Origin: Solobacterium sp.
GTDB lineage: Bacteria > Bacillota_I > Bacilli_A > Erysipelotrichales > Erysipelotrichaceae
Assembly (NCBI GenBank): GCA_017514645.1
Contig: JAFWJP010000230.1
Location: 1 to 12,569 of the forward strand
Length of the DNA: 12,569 nt
Direction of reading: 5' to 3'
A model generated the notes under the pieces. The model saw nothing but the letters and a program-made list of their open reading frames with translations, had not been told where the DNA came from and did no database searches. Position numbers and translations under genes: made by a program. This document shows, one piece after another, positions 1-5,989 of this stretch. The number at the start of each line of letters is the position of its first letter. Position 1 is the stretch's first letter.

Positions 1-351
1 CTCTCCTACTCCCAGGACAATATCCGCAGGAACATCGAAGACAAGGAAGAACTCACCCGCTTTGACAACAAGGGGTTCGCGACCATGTATGCCATGAGCA
101 CTGCCATGCGCTACAGTGATACCTTCCATCCCTCCAATCCGCTCCTGCCGATCCTTTCAGCCAACGGCAAGGACGATCCGGTCACCGGATACGAAAAAGG
201 TCTGGCGGATACCCGGCGCTTTCTTGAGAAAGCGGGATATACCAACCTGACCTTCATCACCTACAGCAATATGATGCATGAAGTCCTCAACGAAGATGAC
301 CACGACATTGTGTACAAGGACATCATGGACTTCATCCATGCCAATCTCTGA
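1..351 (+). CDS. Alpha/beta hydrolase (lysophospholipase-like), C-terminal part
   Basis: The gene enters the window already open in frame 1; 116 codons and a TGA stop are visible. The visible part is the C-terminal third of a serine hydrolase of the alpha/beta fold (lysophospholipase/monoacylglycerol lipase-like, Hydrolase_4 type). It shows the acid-residue segment ILSANGKDDPVTGYEKG, which resembles the family pattern G-x-D-D-P-V, and a late histidine in NMMHEVLNE at the usual place of the catalytic His. The nucleophile serine and oxyanion region lie upstream of the window, so activity cannot be judged. It is a soluble cytoplasmic protein by appearance. A strong terminator overlaps the stop codon, so it is the last gene of its transcript. 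The substrate is unknown. Confidence 0.85.
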   Translation, partial: LSYSQDNIRRNIEDKEELTRFDNKGFATMYAMSTAMRYSDTFHPSNPLLPILSANGKDDPVTGYEKGLADTRRFLEKAGYTNLTFITYSNMMHEVLNEDDHDIVYKDIMDFIHANL

Positions 352-374
352 ACTCTCCCGCGGGAGAGTTTTTT
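351..374 (+). terminator. Rho-independent terminator of the hydrolase gene
   Basis: A perfect 20-bp palindrome (351-370; arms AACTCTCC and GGAGAGTT around CGCG) runs into six T (369-374). The first base of the palindrome is the last base of the TGA stop. The convergent gene on the minus strand ends at 373, so the two genes share this spacer. On the minus strand no T-run follows the hairpin, so it should mainly stop the plus-strand transcript. Confidence 0.9.
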
Positions 375-2031
375 ATTTTCTTCCCACAAGCAGTGCTGAA
401 CCTTTCAGAGTCATCCACCGCGCTTCTTCAGCAGTCATGAAGAGACCGTCATCCGTCGGAATCAGCCGGACATCCTCAAACCCCGCATCCTTCAGTTCCT
501 TCATGAACTTCTGCATATCTCCGTAGCGCATGGGTGACATGATATCGTGGATGGCAAACGTACCTCCCTTCTTCAGTACACGCAGTGTTTCCCGCAGAAG
601 CTTCTGCTTATTGTGACCGGCGATATTGTGGTAGACATAGTTGGACGTGACCGCGTCAAAAGATTCGTCCGGATAATCCAGCCGGACCGCGTTTCCGTTT
701 TCAAAGTGTACATTGCGGACCTTTTCCGCCCTTGCGTTATCCTCACAGCGCTTCCGGCTGTAGGAAGCGTATTCCGGACCCCAGGGATCAATGCCGAACA
801 CCTCAGCCTGCGGATTCCTCTTTGCACACGCAATGGACAATGCACCGCTTCCGCACCCCACATCCAGGATCCTTCCGCCTTCCGGCACCTGGATGTACGC
901 AGCGGTTCCTTCTACGATCTGCTTCGCCATCTTCCGTTCACCTTCATAGGAGAACTGCTTGTGCAGAGCGTTCAGCCAAAGTGCCGCAGCACCGCAGCCG
1001 GCCGCACCCGCCGCCAGGATACCGCGCACACCGCATTTCACATGCAGAGACGCATCTTTCGTCAAAGGAACCGACAGTGCGCAGGCTGCCGACAATACCG
1101 CCGCACCGCCCGCAAATCCGACAATCATACCCTTCGGCACCCAGTTTGCATAGTCCGGAACACTGTGATCCGTCTGAGGGGATATCCGTACCGTACGTGC
1201 CTTCTCTTCTGTATCATCTGTTTCATCATAGCCATCATAGGGTGCATCCGGATCATGCGGTTTTTGTTTTTTCAGGGAATTGCAGACACGATCAATGTGC
1301 GCAAACGCGAAATCCAGGTCATCCGTCCATCCGGTATGCCCGGTAACGATCACATAGTTCCGTCCGCGTTCCCTGAGCGTCTTCGCCAGTGCTGCCAGTG
1401 ACCGTTTCGACAGATCATTGTCCTCTGCCAGCGAATTGATGAAACTGTATCCCCCGTCTGCCCCGAGCCACAAGGTATCCCCGGTAAAAACGTAACGGTC
1501 ATCCACAATGTAGACCATATGTCCCCAGGTATGTCCCGGAACCAGCAGACACTCCACCTTGATGCCCGAAACATCCATTACCTGACCGTCTTCCAGCAAT
1601 GTCCGGTGATTGTCGCTGACGACCGGCGGAAGTTTGTAGAGACCGAAGATGACCTTCCGGCGCAGTTCCCCGGTCATGTAGCGGTTCTCCATCGTACTGA
1701 GATACACTTCGGCGTCCCGGAACAGACCATCGCTGTCCCGTTCCAGCGCACCGACATGGTCCGTATCCTGATGTGTCAGAAAGATATGCCTGATCTCTGC
1801 CGGATCGATATCCAGCCAGGACATCTTTTCCGCAAGACGCGGATAATTGTATCCCGCATCGATCATGATCGTTGTACCGTTCTTCGTATAGAAGAAGATG
1901 TTGGCGATCCATTCCCTTACACACGCAGTATGCTTATCGATCCAGCCGGTCGGCATCGGCTTGAAGATCTCCTTGCCCCGGTACCCGATACTCATGACGA
2001 TCTTCTGAAACTGTGAAGCCTGTTTTGACAT
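373..2031 (-). CDS. MBL-fold hydrolase / two TM helices / SAM methyltransferase fusion
   Basis: A 552-residue protein with three parts. Residues 1-250 are a metallo-beta-lactamase fold: THQDTDH at 86-92 gives H87, D89, D91 and H92, followed by PGHTWGH (165-171), FTGDTLW (182-188) and VTGHTGW (229-235). D89 replaces the second His of canonical HxHxDH, a variant I recall in related Bacillota MBL proteins. An acidic linker (about 255-295) leads to two hydrophobic helices at about 302-324 and 335-355. Residues 365-552 are a class I methyltransferase with LDVGCGSG (389-396), acidic FGID (412-415), the SNYVYHNI segment and LRVLKKGGTFAIHD. Both catalytic parts should lie on the same, presumably cytoplasmic, side. 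The start has GGAGG 8 nt upstream. There is no frameshift at the junction, so the fusion is read directly from one frame. The substrates are not known. The gene is apparently monocistronic. Confidence 0.9.
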   Translation of the reverse strand: MSKQASQFQKIVMSIGYRGKEIFKPMPTGWIDKHTACVREWIANIFFYTKNGTTIMIDAGYNYPRLAEKMSWLDIDPAEIRHIFLTHQDTDHVGALERDSDGLFRDAEVYLSTMENRYMTGELRRKVIFGLYKLPPVVSDNHRTLLEDGQVMDVSGIKVECLLVPGHTWGHMVYIVDDRYVFTGDTLWLGADGGYSFINSLAEDNDLSKRSLAALAKTLRERGRNYVIVTGHTGWTDDLDFAFAHIDRVCNSLKKQKPHDPDAPYDGYDETDDTEEKARTVRISPQTDHSVPDYANWVPKGMIVGFAGGAAVLSAACALSVPLTKDASLHVKCGVRGILAAGAAGCGAAALWLNALHKQFSYEGERKMAKQIVEGTAAYIQVPEGGRILDVGCGSGALSIACAKRNPQAEVFGIDPWGPEYASYSRKRCEDNARAEKVRNVHFENGNAVRLDYPDESFDAVTSNYVYHNIAGHNKQKLLRETLRVLKKGGTFAIHDIMSPMRYGDMQKFMKELKDAGFEDVRLIPTDDGLFMTAEEARWMTLKGSALLVGRK

Positions 2032-2058
2032 CCCCTGTTCCTCCGTTTCTTACGCAAA

Positions 2059-2104
2059 TTAGTTATAACTAACTACAATATATACCGATTCCCGGCATTT
2101 TAAC
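2059..2104 (-). promoter_or_regulatory. Promoter and palindromic operator of the MBL-methyltransferase gene
   Basis: On the minus strand GTTAAA (2099-2104) and TATATT (2077-2082) are separated by 16 bp, a plausible sigma-A promoter with a weak -35. Just downstream of the -10 is a perfect 14-bp palindrome, TTAGTTATAACTAA (2059-2072), placed where a bound repressor would block initiation. Its size and symmetry suit a MarR- or TetR-type dimer, but no such regulator is encoded in this window. The palindrome is seen directly; its role is inferred. Confidence 0.5.
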
Positions 2105-2115
2105 AGTTCTTTTCA

Positions 2116-2162
2116 GGCGGATCCGGAAAACAAAAAGAGCAGACCCATCGTACGGATCCGCC
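2116..2162. repeat. 10-bp inverted repeat between the fusion gene and the ybjQ-like gene
   Basis: GGCGGATCCG (2116-2125) and CGGATCCGCC (2153-2162) are exact reverse complements, with a 27-nt loop. Read on the minus strand, the loop carries a T-rich stretch and no T-run follows the second arm, so it is not a canonical terminator. It is nevertheless the only candidate 3' structure for the ybjQ-like transcript, which ends at 2189. Confidence 0.35.
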
Positions 2163-2188
2163 CCTTCCGCAATCATCCTGTTTCTTCC

Positions 2189-2503
2189 TCAGCGTACAAA
2201 ACGCACAGCTGTCCCGTACGCCATGACTTCCGCAGCGCTCTGCATGATGGACGAAGACGCATAGCGCACGCAGACGACGGCATCTGCACCCAGGTACTCC
2301 GCTTCCTCCACCATCCGCTTGGTCGCCAGCGCCCTGGCATCGTTCATCATCTCATAGTATTTCGTCAGCTCACCGCCGACCAGCGTCTTCAGTCCTGCAC
2401 CGATATCCTTGATCGCGTTGACTGTCTGGATCGTGCTTCCTTTCACCAGACCCAGCATTTCCAGCTCTTTTCCGGCAATCGTATCAGTAGTTGTTAAGAT
2501 CAT
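2189..2503 (-). CDS. YbjQ / UPF0145 family protein (heavy-metal-binding-domain annotation)
   Basis: A 104-residue protein of the YbjQ (UPF0145) family. It has the family pattern: an N-terminal beta strand ending in GKE, then GGELTKYYEMM, an A-rich helix with RMVEEAEYLGADAVV, and a C-terminal AYGTAV. The family forms oligomeric rings and is often annotated as heavy-metal-binding; its true role is not settled, and no His/Cys metal cluster is obvious here. An in-frame ATG lies 24 bp further upstream (2527). I choose the one at 2503 because GGGGAGGT sits 7 nt before it and the resulting length matches the family. Its first 20 bp overlap the end of the small membrane protein gene, implying coupled translation. 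Confidence 0.88.
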   Translation of the reverse strand: MILTTTDTIAGKELEMLGLVKGSTIQTVNAIKDIGAGLKTLVGGELTKYYEMMNDARALATKRMVEEAEYLGADAVVCVRYASSSIMQSAAEVMAYGTAVRFVR

Positions 2504-2714
2504 CTGTTTCACCTCCCCGGAGTTCATGGATCCGTTCCCGAAGTACCACGATCATCCCGATACCGAGCGCAATGATGAGCGCAATGTTCAGAAGCCTTGC
2601 CCAGACCGGTACGCCCTCCTCCAGCCAGAGCAGGATCTCCACCGGGCAGAACGCAATGAAAAGTACACCGATCAGCAGGGACGATCTCATTTCCTTTTTC
2701 TGATTCCTTGGCAT
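2484..2714 (-). CDS. Small two-helix membrane protein upstream of the ybjQ-like gene
   Basis: A 76-residue protein with two hydrophobic helices, about residues 11-26 and 36-55, and a basic-then-acidic C-terminal tail RERIHELRGGETDDLNNY. I recall similar tails (RIKEIKxGEEDDLSxY-like) in uncharacterised Bacillota proteins next to YbjQ genes, so it is probably a conserved partner; no function is known. Start choice: GGAG lies 9 nt before the ATG at 2714. The earlier ATG at 2732 would fall on the predicted transcription start, and one at 2690 has its AGGA too close. The stop lies 20 bp inside the ybjQ-like gene, and the codons for the GGE of the tail also form the next gene's ribosome binding site. 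Confidence 0.72.
   Translation of the reverse strand: MPRNQKKEMRSSLLIGVLFIAFCPVEILLWLEEGVPVWARLLNIALIIALGIGMIVVLRERIHELRGGETDDLNNY
2511..2518 (-). promoter_or_regulatory. Ribosome binding site that fixes the ybjQ-like start
   Basis: GGGGAGGT on the minus strand, 7 nt before the ATG at 2503. It lies inside the coding sequence of the upstream membrane protein, so the two reading frames share these bases. Confidence 0.75.
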
Positions 2715-2736
2715 TGCATGAATCTCCGTCATCTTC

Positions 2737-2742
2737 AGTATA
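2737..2742 (-). promoter_or_regulatory. Candidate -10 box for the small membrane protein / ybjQ-like pair
   Basis: TATACT on the minus strand lies 7 bp beyond the T-run of the preceding operon's terminator. Transcription would begin near 2730. A matching -35 is not obvious; TGAAAG at 18 bp is poor and falls in the terminator loop. The position right after a terminator favours a new transcription unit. Confidence 0.4.
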
Positions 2743-2748
2743 GCATAG

Positions 2749-2774
2749 AAAAATGCAGGCCTTTCAGCCTGCAT
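2749..2774 (-). terminator. Terminator of the PASTA-ABC-lipoprotein operon
   Basis: On the minus strand ATGCAGGC (2767-2774) pairs perfectly with GCCTGCAT (2753-2760) around the loop TGAAAG, followed by five T (2749-2753, first T shared with the stem). It begins 8 bp after the stop codon of the DUF4349 gene. Confidence 0.92.
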
Positions 2775-2782
2775 ATTGCTTA

Positions 2783-3715
2783 TCAAAGAATCTTGTCTCC
2801 CTTGACTTCCTTTTTCGCCTGTCTTCTGCCCTTCAGCCATCTCCAGCACTTCCGCACTGCCCAGATGAGCGGAACACCGATCACAGCCACCGGAATCAGC
2901 CGGATGATCGTCAGGATCACCTGCTGGATGAGCCAGACAAAGAACTGTCCTGCCCACTGCAGCGTGGATACGAACCGCTTCCCGAAGTTGCCCGTATACA
3001 GATCCTCATTGGTCTCGGTATACTCCGTCACTTCCCGTACATTCAGGTATACCGTGGAATACTCCACATCGGTATCCATGTCATTGCGCAGATTCTGATA
3101 GTACTTCAGATCCGATTCCACCTCGCTCAGACGGCGCTCGATCGTGATCATATCCTCCACGTTCTGCGCGTTCCTGAGCATCTCCAGCAGACGCTCCTGC
3201 TGAATCTCCAGACTCTCGATCTCCGTGGAAACACTGCTGTAGCGCCGGGTGATGTTCTCGATGTTCGTGCTCAGGCTTCTGACCTTGCCGGTTCCCTGCA
3301 TATCATTCAGGAAATCATAGAACCTGCCGGAAGGTACTCTCAGTGTCATGGACAGGGAACGTGTTCCCTTATTGCCGTAACCGCGCCAGCTGTTGTCATA
3401 ATCATATGCGTTCTCGTTCTGGATCATGACACCGTACTGATCGATCCAGGTACGGATATTCTTCACCGTCTCATCATAGTCCAGCGTCTCAATTTCCAGA
3501 CTTCCGGTATAGACCAGTTTCTCGGAACTCTGTTCCTCATCGTCTGTACGTTCGGCGTCCTTCTCGTCATACGCCGCTTCTTCCATGGCTGCGGGACTGT
3601 AGTCCGCAATCCCGTTTGTCGTGTAGAATTCCGCCCCTGCAGCGTCTTCCTTCGCACTGCCGGAACAGCCGGACAGTATGAGCAGTGTACTGAGTACAGT
3701 TAACAGTTTCTTCAT
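2783..3715 (-). CDS. DUF4349-family lipoprotein
   Basis: A 310-residue protein. The N-terminus is a lipoprotein signal with lipobox LSGC, so Cys17 would be the lipidated residue. An acidic, low-complexity stretch (20-65) follows. The DUF4349 core starts at LVYTGSLEIET and includes LRVPSGRFYDFL (125-136). A charged coiled-coil hairpin spans about 155-212, and then comes a strand region with VEYSTVYLNVREV. A hydrophobic helix (about 252-287) ends in a basic tail. This layout implies an extracytoplasmic domain anchored at both ends. The family has no firm biochemical role; members are often next to ABC exporters or sigma-factor loci. GGAGG lies 7 nt before the ATG. The ATPase stop is 10 bp upstream, so this is the last gene of the four-gene operon. 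Confidence 0.88.
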   Translation of the reverse strand: MKKLLTVLSTLLILSGCSGSAKEDAAGAEFYTTNGIADYSPAAMEEAAYDEKDAERTDDEEQSSEKLVYTGSLEIETLDYDETVKNIRTWIDQYGVMIQNENAYDYDNSWRGYGNKGTRSLSMTLRVPSGRFYDFLNDMQGTGKVRSLSTNIENITRRYSSVSTEIESLEIQQERLLEMLRNAQNVEDMITIERRLSEVESDLKYYQNLRNDMDTDVEYSTVYLNVREVTEYTETNEDLYTGNFGKRFVSTLQWAGQFFVWLIQQVILTIIRLIPVAVIGVPLIWAVRKCWRWLKGRRQAKKEVKGDKIL

Positions 3716-3725
3716 GTTGAACCTC

Positions 3726-4403
3726 CTATCTGAGATCCCTGAGCACTCCGTTTCTCAAAAGGATCCGGCGATCGCTCAGTTTCGATACTTCATTCGAATG
3801 CGTCACCACAATGATCGTCTTCCCGTATTTCTCTGCCAGCATCTGGAACAGTTTGATGATCTCCTGCTCGGTCTCCGTATCCAGGTTTCCTGTCGGCTCA
3901 TCCGCGAAGATCAGATCCACGTTTCCCGCAATCGCTCTGGCGATCGCTATTCTCTGCTGCTCACCTCCGGACAGTCTGTTGACCAGTCTGTCCGCCTTGG
4001 TGTTTACGATGCCGACCATATCGAGCAGTGCGTAGGCAAGCTCCTTGTGGTTGGGGGGCAGTTCATTGTCTGTCTCCGTCATTGCCAGCAGAACGTTCTC
4101 CACACCGGTCAGATAGGAGATCAGGTTGTAGGACTGGAACACAACGCCTACCTTGTTGCGGCGGTATTCGTACAGTCCGATTTCATCCACATCCTGACCG
4201 TCATAGTAGATCTTGCCCTCTTCCTGCTTGTCCAGACCCGCCATAATGCTCAGAAGCGTTGTCTTGCCGGATCCGGAAGGACCCAGGATGGTATAGAACG
4301 TACCGCGTTCAAAGTCATAGCTCAGATTCTTCAGAATATCTCTCCGGTATCCACCGTCAATATATCCGTAGCTGATATCTTCCAGTTTCAGTATCGTATC
4401 CAT
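3726..4403 (-). CDS. ABC transporter ATPase, MacB/LolD type
   Basis: A 225-residue cytoplasmic ATPase with all expected motifs: Walker A GPSGSGKT (41-48), Q-loop VVFQSYNL (Q90), signature LSGGEQQR (144-151), Walker B LIFADEP (164-170, catalytic E169), D-loop GNLD and switch histidine H202 in VTHSN. The length and the EPTGNLDT segment are typical of the MacB/LolD/FtsE group that works with FtsX-fold permeases. It therefore most likely drives the permease encoded 8 bp upstream, by mechanotransmission rather than by classical import. AGGAGG lies 4 nt before the ATG, a short spacing. There is no sign of damage. Confidence 0.95.
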   Translation of the reverse strand: MDTILKLEDISYGYIDGGYRRDILKNLSYDFERGTFYTILGPSGSGKTTLLSIMAGLDKQEEGKIYYDGQDVDEIGLYEYRRNKVGVVFQSYNLISYLTGVENVLLAMTETDNELPPNHKELAYALLDMVGIVNTKADRLVNRLSGGEQQRIAIARAIAGNVDLIFADEPTGNLDTETEQEIIKLFQMLAEKYGKTIIVVTHSNEVSKLSDRRILLRNGVLRDLR

Positions 4404-4411
4404 AATCCCTC

Positions 4412-5989
4412 CTAGTTCTGCTCCAGCAGGATCTGTTTCGGATTCAGCCGCATGATCATATAGGACGGTACCAGGATCGCAATCAGAACGACTGCCGCGC
4501 CGAGAATGTAGATCTCACCCACCAGTTTCGGGGAAATGCGCACTTCATACTCCGACAGCAGCTCTTCCTGAGTCACTTCCGTGAAGTAGTTCGTATCACC
4601 GTAGTAGTAATATCCGCCGTTGTAGGATTCATCCTCGTACTGCGCATCGCTCTCCGTCTGATAGGACAGGACTGCTTCACCGACTCTTCCCGCGATCAAG
4701 GAACCGCTTCCTACAGCCAGCGTAAAACCGACCAGCGCAATCAGGATCAGTTCATAGAACAGCTGCAGAACGATCTTCACCTTGGAAACACCGATGCTCA
4801 GAAGAACACCGATTTCATATTCCCTCGTCTTCAGGGTCAGCGCTGTTACAAGCGTGATGATGACAACAGCGTTGACGACCACGATCCAGACCACGAAGTT
4901 GGCGAAGAAGCTCATCGTATCCAGAGGACGCGCCATCTTCCTGAACTGTTCATTGTTCGCGTTCAGCTTGGTATAGTCCGCAAGATCACCTTCATGATCC
5001 TTGACAAAGTCATCAACATTCAGAGGATCATCCAGCAGATAGACCACCTTGTTCGGTGTCTCTGCCTGCGCCAGCTGCTGTTCCAGATCAACTTCGCTGT
5101 ACCATTCCGGATTCTGCTGGCTGTAGTACTCATACTGTACGCGCATGATCTCTCTCTGCATTTCCGAGAACGTACTCAACGGGATCAGAATGATGTTCTG
5201 GGGATTCTCATACGGAGACATCCAGCGGTAGTAATCCGACGCCGGATCTGCTTCATTCGCATTGTTGTAGATACCGATGATCTCCAGGGGAAGATCAAAC
5301 TCCTCCACCGTCCGGTTCATCGGCGTCAGCCATTCCTGGGCCCACATATCCAGAGTGGATACCGTGATCGTATCACCGACCCGCAGGTTGTTCTGTTCCG
5401 CCAGCTGTTCCGTGATCAGCGCGACTTTCTTCGCATCCTCCAGATCATTCTTGTCAAAGTAGCGTCCGGAAGTCACCGTGAAGGTTCCTTCCTCCAGTTC
5501 GATCATATTGTCCGTACCGTTCGCATACAGCATGATCGTCGGCTCGACATACTCCATCTCCGTACCGTCTTCCATCATGACCGTTCCGCCGTGGTTGTTC
5601 TCCTCGTAATCATTGTTCAGTTTTACATAGTCGAAATCCCTGGCATACGCTGTCGTATTGGTCAGATAGTTCAGAGCCTTTACCCGCTCATCCTGAGCGA
5701 TATTCAGCGCTGTCTCCCTGTCCAGACGCGGAGAATTGCGGTAGGCTTCCTGCTGCTCATCCTCATCCTCCAGACTGTCCGCATAGCGCCAGAACGCATC
5801 ATAGTCGATCTCATAGCTGACCGCAGCCCGCATGCGCTGCCTTGTCAGGATCTTTGCATTGTCCGCCGCCTGCGACACACCCAGTCCCAGAATGACCAGA
5901 TTGCCGATCAGAAAGAATGTCACGATCAGAAGAATCGTCTTCGTCGGTTTCCTTGTGATGTATCTCCATGCTCGTTTGAACGCGTTCAT
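4412..5989 (-). CDS. MacB/FtsX-type ABC transporter permease
   Basis: A 525-residue permease with four membrane helices at about 17-38, 362-385, 407-433 and 490-512. The large extracytoplasmic MacB-PCD-like domain lies between TM1 and TM2. The FtsX-fold coupling segment REYEIGVLLSIGVSK (389-403) and the C-terminal LNPKQILLE are family hallmarks. Unusual is the TM3-TM4 loop (about 442-488), which is tyrosine- and acid-rich, with four consecutive Tyr at 460-463. Family members with this fold include MacB, lipoprotein movers and bacteriocin/peptide-sensing exporters; the substrate cannot be assigned here. The ATG overlaps the stop of the PASTA gene by 4 bp (ATGA), and its AGGAGG lies in that gene's last codons, so translation is coupled. 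Confidence 0.93.
   Translation of the reverse strand: MNAFKRAWRYITRKPTKTILLIVTFFLIGNLVILGLGVSQAADNAKILTRQRMRAAVSYEIDYDAFWRYADSLEDEDEQQEAYRNSPRLDRETALNIAQDERVKALNYLTNTTAYARDFDYVKLNNDYEENNHGGTVMMEDGTEMEYVEPTIMLYANGTDNMIELEEGTFTVTSGRYFDKNDLEDAKKVALITEQLAEQNNLRVGDTITVSTLDMWAQEWLTPMNRTVEEFDLPLEIIGIYNNANEADPASDYYRWMSPYENPQNIILIPLSTFSEMQREIMRVQYEYYSQQNPEWYSEVDLEQQLAQAETPNKVVYLLDDPLNVDDFVKDHEGDLADYTKLNANNEQFRKMARPLDTMSFFANFVVWIVVVNAVVIITLVTALTLKTREYEIGVLLSIGVSKVKIVLQLFYELILIALVGFTLAVGSGSLIAGRVGEAVLSYQTESDAQYEDESYNGGYYYYGDTNYFTEVTQEELLSEYEVRISPKLVGEIYILGAAVVLIAILVPSYMIMRLNPKQILLEQN

Noticed and set aside
351..374. Bidirectional use of the first terminator
   Set aside because: On the minus strand the hairpin is not followed by a T-run, so only the plus-strand use is well supported.
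547..1401. Long open frame (284 codons) on the plus strand, with a 204-codon one overlapping
   Set aside because: It lies wholly antisense to the MBL-methyltransferase gene, the product is Arg/Ser/His/Pro-rich with no domain, and the minus strand has clear family motifs. It is a composition shadow.
2718..2957. N-terminal extension of the small membrane protein gene
   Set aside because: The extension would run through the operon terminator at 2749-2774 and into the DUF4349 gene; the ATG at 2714 has an RBS and follows a -10 box.
2753..3703. Plus-strand open frame of 316 codons
   Set aside because: Antisense to the DUF4349 gene and starts in a terminator; no recognisable domain.
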